DNA of 64,000 bases, taken from contig CAZVNM010000003.1 of NCBI GenBank assembly GCA_964628685.1, forward strand, positions 1 to 64,000, given 5' to 3'. The notes beneath the pieces were generated by a model, which saw nothing but the letters and a program-made list of their open reading frames with translations, had not been told where the DNA came from and did not search any database. Shown here piece by piece: positions 34,431-41,996 of the stretch; the first letter of the stretch is position 1; every line of letters begins with the position of its first letter. A program made the position numbers and the translations under genes. Source of the DNA: CALMEC01 sp964628685. Its GTDB lineage: Bacteria > Actinomycetota > Thermoleophilia > Miltoncostaeales > Miltoncostaeaceae.

Positions 34431-34901
34431 ATGATCAGCGTGCGGACATGCCTGTGGTTCGATGGGCGCATCGAGGAGGCGGCGCGGTTCTACGTCGACC
34501 TGATCCCCGACTCGGCGATCGAGTCCCAGGTCGATTACCCGGAGGGCCACACCTTCCCCGGCGGGATGAGCGGTCCGCTCATCGTCGACCTCACCATCGG
34601 CGGCGCACCCTTCCAACTCCTGACCGGCGGGCCGCAGTTTCCGCAGACGGAGGCCGCGTCCATCGTCGTGACCGTCGACGACCAGGCCGAGGTCGACCGG
34701 ATCTGGGACGCGCTCACCGCCGACGGCGGTGCCGAGGCGCCGTGCGGCTGGTGCCGCGACCGCTTCGGCGTCTCGTGGCAGATCGTCCCCCGCGGCCTCG
34801 CGGCCCTGATGGAGGGACCCAATGCCGGCGCCGTCGCGCGCGAACTGCAGACCATGCGGCGGATCGATCTCTCGCGCCTGGAGGCGGCAGCGGCCGGGTG
34901 A
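34431..34901 (+). CDS. PhnB-like VOC protein
   Basis: 156 residues. 3-demethylubiquinone-methyltransferase-like/PhnB pattern: TCLWFDGRIEEAARFYVDLIPDSAIE, GPLIVDLTIGGAPFQLLTGGPQF, DALTADGGAEAPCGWCRDRFGVSWQIVPRGLAALM. Family of small vicinal-oxygen-chelate proteins with no firm activity. ATG 34431 has a GAGGAG ribosome site. Downstream of the HD gene by 67 bases, same strand. Confidence 0.82.
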   Translation: MISVRTCLWFDGRIEEAARFYVDLIPDSAIESQVDYPEGHTFPGGMSGPLIVDLTIGGAPFQLLTGGPQFPQTEAASIVVTVDDQAEVDRIWDALTADGGAEAPCGWCRDRFGVSWQIVPRGLAALMEGPNAGAVARELQTMRRIDLSRLEAAAAG

Positions 34902-34957
34902 ACGGGCCGTCACCAGTGCGGGCGGGCGAACAACGCACACCGGCGCGCAAATGAAAG

Positions 34958-34982
34958 ACGCCCCGGCGATCGGCCGGGGCGT
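34958..34982. terminator. Rho-independent-like terminator
   Basis: ACGCCCCGG / CCGGGGCGT, 9-bp stem, 7-base loop, followed by TT and preceded by AAATGAAAG, so it can serve the PhnB gene (rightwards) and the Lys-rich peptide gene (leftwards). Confidence 0.7.
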
Positions 34983-35022
34983 TTGATCACACTTGGGCGG
35001 CGACCGTACGTCGCCATCGGGC

Positions 35023-35085
35023 TCACTTCTTCTTGCCCTTCTTGCCCTTCTTGTCCTTCTTCTTCTTGTCCTTCTTCTTGGCCAT
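35023..35085 (-). CDS. Lysine-rich 20-residue microprotein
   Basis: ATG 35085 to TGA, 20 residues: Met-Ala followed by 14 Lys, 2 Asp and 2 Gly in a near-periodic pattern (KKKD, KKKKD, KKGKKGKKK). Strong ribosome site GGGGGGA seven bases upstream and a terminator hairpin downstream support translation. Net charge about +12. It could bind nucleic acid or phospholipid; function unknown. Divergent from an HTH gene across three palindromic operators. Too short for standard gene callers. Confidence 0.6.
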   Translation of the reverse strand: MAKKKDKKKKDKKGKKGKKK

Positions 35086-35107
35086 GAGATCCCCCCTTTC
35101 GCCGCTG

Positions 35108-35168
35108 GTCAATTGAACGTTGACGAAAGTCAATCAGCTGTTGACCGAAAAGTCAAGTGGTCGTTGAC
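35108..35168. promoter_or_regulatory. Three tandem palindromic operators GTCAA-N7-TTGAC
   Basis: Three copies of an exact inverted repeat, at 35108-35124, 35129-35145 and 35152-35168; half-sites GTCAA and TTGAC are always 7 bases apart and unit starts are 21 and 23 bases apart, i.e. two DNA turns, so bound proteins would sit on nearly the same face. The array fills the gap between the divergent Lys-rich peptide gene and the HTH gene and reaches to eight bases from the -10 box of the latter. Likely an autoregulatory operator. Confidence 0.75.
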
Positions 35169-35175
35169 GATCGGC

Positions 35176-35181
35176 TAGAAT
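35176..35181 (+). promoter_or_regulatory. -10 element TAGAAT, leaderless
   Basis: TAGAAT ends six bases before ATG 35188. The third operator overlaps the region just upstream, so repressor binding would block this promoter. Confidence 0.6.
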
Positions 35182-35187
35182 CGACCC

Positions 35188-35442
35188 ATGGGATCGGCCC
35201 CCGACAGCAGCGATCTGACCGACGCCATCGGGCGTTTGGGCTCGGCCGACGACCCGCTCGCGGCGATCGACGCGGTCCGCGTGGTGCGTGAGGAGGCCGA
35301 GCGTCTGGAGAACGAGCTCGTGCGCAACGCCCGGGCACAGGGGATCTCGTGGTCGCGCATCGGCGCGCTCTACGGCCTCACCAAGCAGGGCGCCCAGCAG
35401 CGCTTCCGGCCCAAGAAGGAGAAGGCCGAAAAGCCGGACTGA
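35188..35442 (+). CDS. Small helix-turn-helix protein (84 aa)
   Basis: Two helices (LTDAIGRLGSADDPLAAIDAVRVVREEAERLENELVRNAR), then an HTH: ARAQGISWSRIGALYGLTKQGAQQRF, and a Lys/Glu tail (PKKEKAEKPD). Resembles the small actinobacterial HTH proteins with SWxxIGxxxGxxxQxAxxRF. No ligand domain. Adjacent to a triple palindromic operator, so an autorepressor is the simplest reading. Leaderless start. Confidence 0.75.
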   Translation: MGSAPDSSDLTDAIGRLGSADDPLAAIDAVRVVREEAERLENELVRNARAQGISWSRIGALYGLTKQGAQQRFRPKKEKAEKPD

Positions 35443-35496
35443 TCAGCGCCGGCGCGGGGTCTTGACGCGCGGCCGCGGGCGCTTCACCATCAGCGG

Positions 35497-35808
35497 GTGA
35501 TCTCCACCCTCCTGCAGCGCCCCGCGCGACCGGATCACCGGCGTGCGGTGCTCTGGACGGCGCTCGCCCTCGTCGCCCAGATGCTGGCCGCCGCCGCGTT
35601 CCTCGCATACGTGCTGAGCGACCTGGACTCGCGGGCCAACCCGACGCGCGACACCGGGTTCGCGCTCCTCGCAGCCACACTGGCGGGCCTCAGCGTCGTC
35701 GGTGCCTGGCGGGCGTTCGTCCACTGCCGGTCCGCCGTCGCCCGCGGGCTCGTGATTGCGGCCACCCTCACGACGCCGCTGGTCCTGGCGGCCTACCTGG
35801 GGATCTGA
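35497..35808 (+). CDS. Small three-TM membrane protein (103 aa)
   Basis: Three hydrophobic helices: VLWTALALVAQMLAAAAFLAYVL, GFALLAATLAGLSVVGAWRAFV, ARGLVIAATLTTPLVLAAYLGI. GTG start 35497. No family recognised. Lies 54 bases after the HTH gene, same strand; cotranscription possible. Confidence 0.6.
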   Translation: MISTLLQRPARPDHRRAVLWTALALVAQMLAAAAFLAYVLSDLDSRANPTRDTGFALLAATLAGLSVVGAWRAFVHCRSAVARGLVIAATLTTPLVLAAYLGI

Positions 35809-35873
35809 TGTCGCGGCGTCCGGACGGCGTCTCATGATTCGCGTCCGAACGACCGACAACTGAGCGAGGTATC

Positions 35874-35899
35874 AGGAGGCGTCCCGAGGCCCTCCTTTT
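35874..35899 (+). terminator. Possible terminator before the MFS gene
   Basis: AGGAGG / CCTCCT, 6-bp stem with an 11-base loop followed by TTTT; one of the few hairpins here with a T run. Alternatively a fold that hides a purine-rich ribosome site. Confidence 0.4.
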
Positions 35900-35920
35900 C
35901 TCGCCACAGTGCGACCGACC

Positions 35921-37216
35921 ATGACAACGAACGACTCGACGAGCATCTCCCGCGGCTCCGGCGTCATCCGGCGGCTGGCCCTCGCACGTCTGCTGGGCCT
36001 CGCCGGCGCCGAGGTGGTCTTCACCATCCGGTCGTTCGACATGTACCGCGACACGGGATCGGCACTGTGGCTCTCGGCGCTGATGTTCGCGTTCTTCACC
36101 GGCCTGGCGGTCGGCGGGCCGATCGCCGGGATGCTGGGCGACCGCTTCCCGCGCCACCGCGTGCTCCTGTGTGCCATCGCGGCCCAGATCGTGACGCTCG
36201 GGCCGCTCATCGTCGTCCACGACCCGGCCGCGATCGTCGGTCTGACGTTGCTTGCCGCCGTGGCGACCGCACCGTTCAACACCGTGCTGCCCGCATCGGT
36301 CCCGAGCCTGGTCGACCCCGGACGCATCCCCTGGGCCAACGGCCTGCTGAACGCCGGGCTCAACGCCGGCCTCATCCTCGGACCGATCACCGGCGGCGTG
36401 CTTCTCGACACGGCGGGCGCGGCCGTCGGATTCTCCGTCGCGCTCGGGCTCATCCTGCTGGAGGGCGTGCTGATCCTCTCCACCCGCAGGGCGTTCACCA
36501 CGGCCGCCGCCGGTCGCGCCGGTGCGGACTCGTCGTTCCTGCGCGGGCTGGCCGTCGTGCGCGCCGATCGGCTGCTGACCGCGATCACCATCGCCTGGAT
36601 GATCCTGATGGGCGGCCTCGGCGTCGTGCTCGTGGCCGAGGTGCCGCTGGCCGACGCGTTCGGCTGGGGCGCGATCGGTTATTCGCTCCTGGCGGTGGCC
36701 TGGGGCGGTGGGGCCGTGTGCGGATCGCTCGCCGCCCGACTGGTCCGCGCGCGCCACGAGCTGGCCGCGGTCGCCCTGGGACTCGCCGGCCTGACGACGG
36801 CCCTCTTCGCCATCGCCCTCTCACAGGTGCCGTGGTGGGTCATGCCGGCCATGTTCGTGGGCGGTTTCGCCGACGCCTCCGGTGAGGTCGCCGTACACGG
36901 CGTCTTCCAGCGCCGGGTGGCCGACGCCGTGCTCGCGCGCGGCATGGCGGTGCTCAACACCGCCGGCATCGGCGCGCTCGCCCTGTCGTTCCTGGTGGCC
37001 GGGCCCCTGCTGGAGGCCGTGGGCATCACCGGCGCCTACCTGGTGGCGGCGTGCGCCGCGATGCTCGGCCTGGTCCACTTCCTCGTCCGCACGCGTGGCG
37101 CCGGGCTCCCGGCTCCGGCCGCCGCGGGACCGTTCACGGTGAGGACATGCGACGAACCCGGGGACGGACCGATCGAGGTGACCGCGACGCCCGCCGAGGC
37201 GCCGTCCGTCGTCTGA
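35921..37216 (+). CDS. MFS transporter (12 TM)
   Basis: 431 residues, about 12 hydrophobic helices; motif A-like loop GGPIAGMLGDRFPRHRVLL between TM2 and TM3 and a second copy-like AARLVRARHELAAVALG in the middle. Resembles the MFS_3/enterobactin-exporter-like branch. Substrate unknown. Start at ATG 35921 (GTG 35909 is in frame four codons earlier). Its TGA abuts the metZ stop codon on the other strand with no base between. Confidence 0.87.
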   Translation: MTTNDSTSISRGSGVIRRLALARLLGLAGAEVVFTIRSFDMYRDTGSALWLSALMFAFFTGLAVGGPIAGMLGDRFPRHRVLLCAIAAQIVTLGPLIVVHDPAAIVGLTLLAAVATAPFNTVLPASVPSLVDPGRIPWANGLLNAGLNAGLILGPITGGVLLDTAGAAVGFSVALGLILLEGVLILSTRRAFTTAAAGRAGADSSFLRGLAVVRADRLLTAITIAWMILMGGLGVVLVAEVPLADAFGWGAIGYSLLAVAWGGGAVCGSLAARLVRARHELAAVALGLAGLTTALFAIALSQVPWWVMPAMFVGGFADASGEVAVHGVFQRRVADAVLARGMAVLNTAGIGALALSFLVAGPLLEAVGITGAYLVAACAAMLGLVHFLVRTRGAGLPAPAAAGPFTVRTCDEPGDGPIEVTATPAEAPSVV

Positions 37217-38422
37217 TCAGATCGCGTCCAGCGCCCGCGTGAGGTCGTCCAGGATGTCGAGCGGGTCCTCCAGGCCCACCGACAACCGCACCGTGCCGTC
37301 GGCGATCCCCGCGGCGCGGCGCTCGTCGGCCGACAGGCGGCGGTGGGTGGTGGTCGCCGGATGGGTGGCGAGCGACTTCGCATCGCCCAGGTTGTTGGAG
37401 ATGTCCACCAGACGCAGGGCGTCGAGCAGGGCGAACGCGTCGCGCTTGCCGTCGGCCTCCTCACCGGCCAGCGTGAAGGTGACGACGGTCCCGCCCCCCG
37501 ACATCTGGCGCCTGGCCAGGTCGTGCTGCGGGTGGCTCGGCAGGAACGGGTAGCGCACCGCGGCGATCCGCGGGTGGCGCTCCAGCTCGCCGGCGATCTG
37601 GAGTGCCGCGCGACCGGCGGCCTCCACCCGAATGGCCAGGGTCTCGAGGCTCTTGCCGAGCAGCCAGGCGTTGAACGGGCTGATGCACGGACCGGTGTGC
37701 CGGATGAGCGGTTCGACCCGCTTGCGGACGAACTCCGTCGAGCCGAGCACCGCGCCACCCAGCACGCGCCCCTGGCCATCCAGGTGCTTGGTGGCCGAGT
37801 AGACCACCACGTCCGCCCCGAAATCGAGCGGTCGCTGCAGCACCGGCGTGGCGAACACGTTGTCGACGATGACGGTCGCGCCGACCGCGTGCGCCAGCTC
37901 GGACACCGCGGCCATGTCGATCAGGTCCTGCATCGGGTTGGACGGCGACTCGAAGAACACCGCGTGCGTGGGCTCGGCCAGGGCGACGCGCCACTGGTCC
38001 AGGTCGTGTCCGTCAACGAACGTGGTCGTGATGCCCCAGCGGGGCAGGATGTCGCGCAGCACCACGACGGTCGGGCCGAAGAGCGCACGCGCGGCCACGA
38101 TGTGGTCACCGGCGTTGAGGTCCGCCAGGAGCGCGTTGGTGACCGCCGCCATGCCGCTGGCGGTGGCGAAGCAGTCCTCGGCGCCCTCGATCCGACGCAG
38201 ACGCTCCTCGAACATGGTGACGGTGGGGTTGCCGTACCGGCTGTAGACGTAGTGGTCGATCTCCTCGGCGAAGGCGGCCTCGGCCTCCTCGGCGGTGGCG
38301 TACACGTATCCGGAGGTGAGGAAGAGCGCCTCGGCGGTCTCGGCGAACGGCGTGCGCTCGAGCCCGCCGCGCACCGCCCAGGTCGCGGCACGCCAGTCCT
38401 CACCCGCTCCCGGGGCCGTCAA
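37217..38422 (-). CDS. metZ: O-succinylhomoserine sulfhydrylase
   Basis: 401 residues, PLP-dependent trans-sulfuration family. Forms homocysteine from O-succinyl- (or O-acetyl-) homoserine and sulfide. Seen: SRYGNPTVTMFEERLRRIEG, ATASGMAAVTNALLA, ESPSNP 158-163, Asp187 in VIVDN, and the PLP lysine Lys212 in YSATKHLDGQGRVLGG, the DGQGR wording being typical of MetZ rather than MetB/MetC. Homologous start: TTG at 38422, overlapping the stop of the DUF1737 gene (TTGA). With metF it supplies methionine synthesis. Confidence 0.92.
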   Translation of the reverse strand: MTAPGAGEDWRAATWAVRGGLERTPFAETAEALFLTSGYVYATAEEAEAAFAEEIDHYVYSRYGNPTVTMFEERLRRIEGAEDCFATASGMAAVTNALLADLNAGDHIVAARALFGPTVVVLRDILPRWGITTTFVDGHDLDQWRVALAEPTHAVFFESPSNPMQDLIDMAAVSELAHAVGATVIVDNVFATPVLQRPLDFGADVVVYSATKHLDGQGRVLGGAVLGSTEFVRKRVEPLIRHTGPCISPFNAWLLGKSLETLAIRVEAAGRAALQIAGELERHPRIAAVRYPFLPSHPQHDLARRQMSGGGTVVTFTLAGEEADGKRDAFALLDALRLVDISNNLGDAKSLATHPATTTHRRLSADERRAAGIADGTVRLSVGLEDPLDILDDLTRALDAI

Positions 38423-38604
38423 CGCTCCAACCAGGGGAGGACGACGGCCTGCGCGACGACGGTGCGTTCCCCGTCCCACATGATCGCGGGGCTGCCGTGG
38501 AGTTTGTACCCGTCGTCCAGCGCCTCGCTGACGCGCTCGCAGAAGGCGCGGTCATCCGTTCCGGTCAGAAGCCGGTAGGTCAGTCGGTTGTCATCGTCGC
38601 TCAT
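38419..38604 (-). CDS. DUF1737 protein
   Basis: 61 residues. YRLLTGTDDRAFCERVSEALDDGYKLHGSPAIMW matches the DUF1737 pattern; usually a small stand-alone protein. Function unknown. Overlaps the metZ start by four bases, so it is the first gene of a DUF1737-metZ unit. Confidence 0.85.
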   Translation of the reverse strand: MSDDDNRLTYRLLTGTDDRAFCERVSEALDDGYKLHGSPAIMWDGERTVVAQAVVLPWLER

Positions 38605-38688
38605 CGTGTGCTCCTCGTCACCATCACCCGCTCCGCATCCTGCACGGTCGGGTCCACAGAATCGCAGACGCGGCAGGGCCCCGGCCGA

Positions 38689-38829
38689 TCAGCGGCCGGC
38701 ACGTGCTGCCGGGGCTCGCACGAGGTCCGCGCCGCGGATCGCGGTCACCGTGATCGAGCGTCGCCACAGGGTGTGGCAGGCGATGCCCGCGGCGCGTGCG
38801 GTCAACAGGCCGGCGGGCTGGGCGTTCAC
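38689..38829 (-). CDS. Possible 46-residue protein at the end of the apbE operon
   Basis: GTG start at 38829 overlaps the apbE stop (GTGA), the same coupling as upstream in this operon. Contains ACHTLWRRSITVTAIRGADLVRAP; mixed basic and hydrophobic, no family. Only the coupled start and the otherwise empty interval support it. Confidence 0.35.
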   Translation of the reverse strand: MNAQPAGLLTARAAGIACHTLWRRSITVTAIRGADLVRAPAARAGR

Positions 38830-39701
38830 GCGGCCATGCCCCGGGTGAGGAGCGTGCGCCCGTCGTCGGTGACGACGACGGCGTCGTGGCCGTCGCGGTC
38901 GGCCTCGGCGATCGCCGTGTCCGCGTCACCCGCCAGGAAGAGCGACGTCGCACGCGTCTCGGCGTCCACCGCGGTCGGCGCGAAGGCCGTCACCCGCAGG
39001 ATGTCGGTCTCGGCCGGGGCACCCGTGGCGGGGTCGATCACGTGGTGCCGCTCGCGTCCGGCGCGGCGCCAGCGCCGCCGGTCACGGCCGGAGGTCGCCA
39101 CCGCACCGGCGGGGACCGCGACCACGATCTCGCCGTCTGGCACGGGGACACCGACCGTCCAGCCGCCGTCGCGGGGCGTGCCCCGCAGCGCGATGTCGCC
39201 GCCGGCGTTCACCAGGCACGGGCCCGCGGCCGACAGCGCCTCGGCCGCCAGCTCGACGATGAACCCCTTGGCGATGCCGCCCAGGTCGAGCGACCCCTCC
39301 CCCACCAGGCGCAGGGTGTCGCCCTCGGTGAGGACCGCGGTGTCCTGCACCGTCCCGACCGGATGCTCCGCGCCGTCGCGCGACACCTCGTCGAATGTCC
39401 GGTCGTAGCCCGCCGCCACCAGCGCGTCGTGCACGAACGGGTCGAAGGGCCCGCCGGTCGCCTCCCGCGCGGCGACGGCCAGGTCGATCACCGTCACGAG
39501 CTCCGGGCTGGGATCCACCAGCCGCCGGTCGTGGTTGAGGCGGCTGAGCTCGGAGTCCGGGCGAAAGCGCGAGAGGAGCGCCTCCCCGCGCGCGATCTCC
39601 CACCGGGCGCGGGTGATCGCCGCGTCGGCCGCCGGGCCGGGCGCCGCATCGAGCCGGAACTCGATGTCGGTGCCCATCGCCCGCAGGCGCTCCGTGATCA
39701 C
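38826..39701 (-). CDS. apbE: FAD:protein FMN transferase
   Basis: 291 residues. ApbE-type flavin transferase that links FMN from FAD to Ser/Thr of target proteins, Mg-dependent. Seen: AMGTDIEFRL, FDPFVHDALVAAGYD, DLGGIAKG 139-146, NAGGD 165-169, HHVIDPATGAP 219-229, VTAFAPTAVDAETRATSLFLAG. No signal peptide or lipobox, so it would act in the cytoplasm or be exported some other way. Start GTG 39701 overlaps the stop of the preceding small gene. No flavin-acceptor protein with the S-G-A-(S/T)-x-T motif was found in the window. Confidence 0.92.
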   Translation of the reverse strand: MITERLRAMGTDIEFRLDAAPGPAADAAITRARWEIARGEALLSRFRPDSELSRLNHDRRLVDPSPELVTVIDLAVAAREATGGPFDPFVHDALVAAGYDRTFDEVSRDGAEHPVGTVQDTAVLTEGDTLRLVGEGSLDLGGIAKGFIVELAAEALSAAGPCLVNAGGDIALRGTPRDGGWTVGVPVPDGEIVVAVPAGAVATSGRDRRRWRRAGRERHHVIDPATGAPAETDILRVTAFAPTAVDAETRATSLFLAGDADTAIAEADRDGHDAVVVTDDGRTLLTRGMAA

Positions 39702-40012
39702 GACGAACGGGTGGCGGTCGACGCCGCGGGCGCGGAGGCGGAGGCCGCCGGAACGGTGACGACCTGCACGGGCGCCGGGTTGGCGGCGGCGGCGCGGCGC
39801 CGCGCGATGATCTGGTTGACCTCGGCCGATCGCTTCACGAGCGCCTGACGCCGTTCGGCGAGCGCCGTCAGCCGGGGGTCCTGCGTCGCGGGCGCCGTAC
39901 TCGCGGCCGTGGACGCGGGCTGCGGGGTCTCGTGGGTGGTCGCCGCCCACGCGCCGGCGAAGCCCAGCAGGGTGAGTGCCACCGCGTAGCCGCGGATCTC
40001 GCGCGTGGTCAT
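39698..40012 (-). CDS. Small membrane-anchored protein (104 aa), apbE operon
   Basis: N-terminal TM helix (YAVALTLLGFAGAWAATT), Thr/Ala linker, then DPRLTALAERRQALVKRSAEVNQIIARRRAAAANPAPVQVV, a charged helix, and an Ala/Ser/Pro tail. Shares layout and a DP-x-L-x-x-L/R helix with its two neighbours (40012-40395 and 40885-41232). Overlaps both neighbours by ATGA/GTGA. Unknown function. Confidence 0.7.
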   Translation of the reverse strand: MTTREIRGYAVALTLLGFAGAWAATTHETPQPASTAASTAPATQDPRLTALAERRQALVKRSAEVNQIIARRRAAAANPAPVQVVTVPAASASAPAASTATRSS

Positions 40013-40395
40013 CAGTCGTCCTCCTCGTGCTCGTATCCGCCGCGGCCCTCGTGCTCGTCGTCCTCGTCGGCGTGATCGTCGTCGTCCCAGCGCTGCGCGG
40101 TGCGCGCCGACTGCGCCGCCGCGGCGACCGGGGACTCCACATACCGGATGACGGGTGCCGGCCTCACCGGCTCCGGGTTGTCCTTGAGGGCCTTCTCGAG
40201 CGACCGCTCGACGTTGTCCAACCGCTGGGTCTCGCGGGCGACGGCGGCGTCCACGGCGGGATCGGGGATCGCCACGGCGGCCGGGGCGGTGGTCTCACCA
40301 GCCGCTTCGCCCGACGAGCGCAGGACGCTCGAGGCCCCCACGACGACGGCGGCGGCCACGAGGGCCGAGATGACGATGGCATGTGCGCGCTTCAC
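40012..40395 (-). CDS. Membrane-anchored protein with acidic His-containing tail (127 aa)
   Basis: TM helix (AIVISALVAAAVVVGASSVL), then DPAVDAAVARETQRLDNVERSLEKALKDNPEPVRPAPVIRYVESP and a C-terminal tail full of Asp, Glu and His (WDDDDHADEDDEHEGRGGYEHEEDD). The tail looks like a divalent-metal binding or disordered polyanion. First gene of a coupled operon with a second small membrane gene and apbE. Confidence 0.7.
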   Translation of the reverse strand: MKRAHAIVISALVAAAVVVGASSVLRSSGEAAGETTAPAAVAIPDPAVDAAVARETQRLDNVERSLEKALKDNPEPVRPAPVIRYVESPVAAAAQSARTAQRWDDDDHADEDDEHEGRGGYEHEEDD

Positions 40396-40502
40396 GGAAG
40401 ATCCTCCTCTTCGATTGCAGCGTCGTCATCCACGGTAGGAGCCGGCGGTCAAGACGCGGGAAAGGCGACCTCAAAGAGATGGGAAGGAAATCCCCGTGCC
40501 GA

Positions 40503-40508
40503 TATCCT
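40503..40508 (+). promoter_or_regulatory. -10 element TATCCT, probably leaderless
   Basis: TATCCT ends seven bases before GTG 40516. The 120-base gap to the divergent apbE operon holds both promoters. Confidence 0.5.
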
Positions 40509-40515
40509 GTGACCC

Positions 40516-40875
40516 GTGAGCACGCCACTTCCACGCGCCGAACGCGAAGCCCGCCGGGCGCTCCTGCAGGATGCGCTGACGAAACTGGGCGAGTCGGACG
40601 ACGCCGACCGCGCCGCCTTCGACGTCATGCGCGCGCTGGACGCCTACATCGACTCGACGGTCGCACCGGCCGCCACCCCGTCGCGCGAGGTGCCGGTCAT
40701 GGACGGCGACCCGAAGAGCGACCGGACCGCGCGCATCATCGCCGGTTCGATGGTCGGCGCCGCGGTGGTGGCGACCATCATCGTCACGGTGTCGATGAGC
40801 GGCGGTTGGGCGGCCGGGGTCGCGGTCGCCGCCATCTGGATCGCGACGCTCGGCCTGCTGCTCAGCTCCAGCTGA
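40516..40875 (+). CDS. Two-TM membrane protein (119 aa)
   Basis: Soluble N-terminal helix (REARRALLQDALTKLGESDDADRAAFDVMRALDAYID), then two hydrophobic helices (ARIIAGSMVGAAVVATIIVTV and WAAGVAVAAIWIATLGLLL). Unknown family. Convergent with the acidic-tail gene that follows. Confidence 0.65.
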   Translation: MSTPLPRAEREARRALLQDALTKLGESDDADRAAFDVMRALDAYIDSTVAPAATPSREVPVMDGDPKSDRTARIIAGSMVGAAVVATIIVTVSMSGGWAAGVAVAAIWIATLGLLLSSS

Positions 40876-40884
40876 CCCTGCGGG

Positions 40885-41232
40885 TCAGTCGTCGTCCGGC
40901 TCGTGGTGGTCGGATCCGTGGTCGTCGCCGCTTGTCGCCCCCGTCGTGTCGGTCGATCCGTGCGAATCGTCGTCCGACGTCCGGCTCGTGTCGGTGGTGC
41001 CGGTCGAGGTCGCCGTGTCCTGCGGCGGAGCCGCCGGCCGCGTCACGAGGGTCCGGGTGACCCGCTGGTCCAGGCGACCGAGCACGTCGGGGTCGGCGCG
41101 TCGCTGGGCGCCGATCGCCATCGCGGCGATGACCACACCGACCACGGCAAGGACGACGAGCGCGGTCCATGCGGCGAGCTGCCGACGCCGGAAACGGCCG
41201 GCGGGCTGATCGGGCCGGGGCGGGTCGTCCAT
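40885..41232 (-). CDS. Membrane-anchored protein with acidic His-rich tail (115 aa)
   Basis: Basic N-terminus (RFRRRQ), TM helix (LAAWTALVVLAVVGVVIAAMAIGA), DPDVLGRLDQRVTRTLVTRPAAPP and a Ser/Thr/Asp/His tail ending GDDHGSDHHEPDDD. Same architecture as the two small proteins of the apbE operon, probably paralogous. Directly upstream of, and divergent from, a two-component pair. Confidence 0.65.
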   Translation of the reverse strand: MDDPPRPDQPAGRFRRRQLAAWTALVVLAVVGVVIAAMAIGAQRRADPDVLGRLDQRVTRTLVTRPAAPPQDTATSTGTTDTSRTSDDDSHGSTDTTGATSGDDHGSDHHEPDDD

Positions 41233-41321
41233 TCCCCCAGTCTGCCGGGATCCGGTCGGGTCTTCCTCCAGCGAACGGCAAGGAAACTCCCAAGAGGCCC
41301 GTGGAATGCCGCCGGATCGGT

Positions 41322-41327
41322 CAACAT
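41322..41327 (+). promoter_or_regulatory. -10-like CAACAT before the response regulator
   Basis: CAACAT ends six bases before ATG 41334; weaker than the other leaderless boxes but with the same spacing. Confidence 0.35.
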
Positions 41328-41333
41328 TGGCGC

Positions 41334-41996
41334 ATGAGGATCCTGCTGGTGGAGGACGAGGACGCGATCGCCGAGCCCCTGATCGAGGGACTCACGCGCG
41401 AGGGCCATGCGGTCCGCCGTGTCGCCACGGGGGCGGAGGGGGTGAACGTCGGCGACGCCGAGCTGGTGCTGCTCGACCTGCGCCTGCCCGACATGGACGG
41501 CCTGGACGTCTGCCGGATGATCCGCCGCGAGAGCGACGTGCCGATCATCATGACCACCGCGCGGGGCGAGGAGATGGACCGGGTGATCGGCCTCGAGATC
41601 GGGGCGGACGACTACCTGGTGAAGCCGTACGGGGTGCGTGAGCTGATCGCGCGCATGCGGGCGGTCACCCGCCGCACCGGCTCGCGCTCACGCGCGTCGG
41701 AACCGCCGACCCACCTGGGCACGGGGCCGCTGCAGATCGACATCCGGGCGCGGCGGGTGACCGTGGACGGCGTCGAGGTGCAGCTGACCGCCAAGGAGTT
41801 CGACCTGCTGGCGGCGCTTGCGGCGGTGCCGGGCGAGGTCGTCTCGCGCAAGCAGCTTCTGCGCGACGTGTGGGACACCACCTGGTACGGGTCGACCAAG
41901 ACGATCGACGTCCACGTGGCGGCCCTGCGTCGCAAGCTCGAGGGCGTGACGATCGAGACCGTACGGGGGATCGGCTTCCGGCTGGAGTCCGGTTGA
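41334..41996 (+). CDS. OmpR/PhoB-family response regulator
   Basis: 220 residues: receiver with VEDEDAIAEPL, phospho-Asp in LLDLRLPDMDG, Thr of MTTARG and Lys of YLVKPYG; winged-helix output domain with LTAKEFDLLAALAAVPGEVVSRKQLLRDVWDTTWYGSTKTIDVHVAALRRKL (in pieces). Cognate kinase gene overlaps its stop by a TTGA. Start at 41334 (MRILLVEDE). Possibly controls the flanking apbE/acidic-tail genes; inference from position. Confidence 0.93.
   Translation: MRILLVEDEDAIAEPLIEGLTREGHAVRRVATGAEGVNVGDAELVLLDLRLPDMDGLDVCRMIRRESDVPIIMTTARGEEMDRVIGLEIGADDYLVKPYGVRELIARMRAVTRRTGSRSRASEPPTHLGTGPLQIDIRARRVTVDGVEVQLTAKEFDLLAALAAVPGEVVSRKQLLRDVWDTTWYGSTKTIDVHVAALRRKLEGVTIETVRGIGFRLESG

Noticed and set aside
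34900..35090. Relic of the 151-bp repeat near the PhnB gene end
   Set aside because: Only a short CGCGCAAATGAA match exists; too little to call a repeat copy, so mentioned only as a look-alike.
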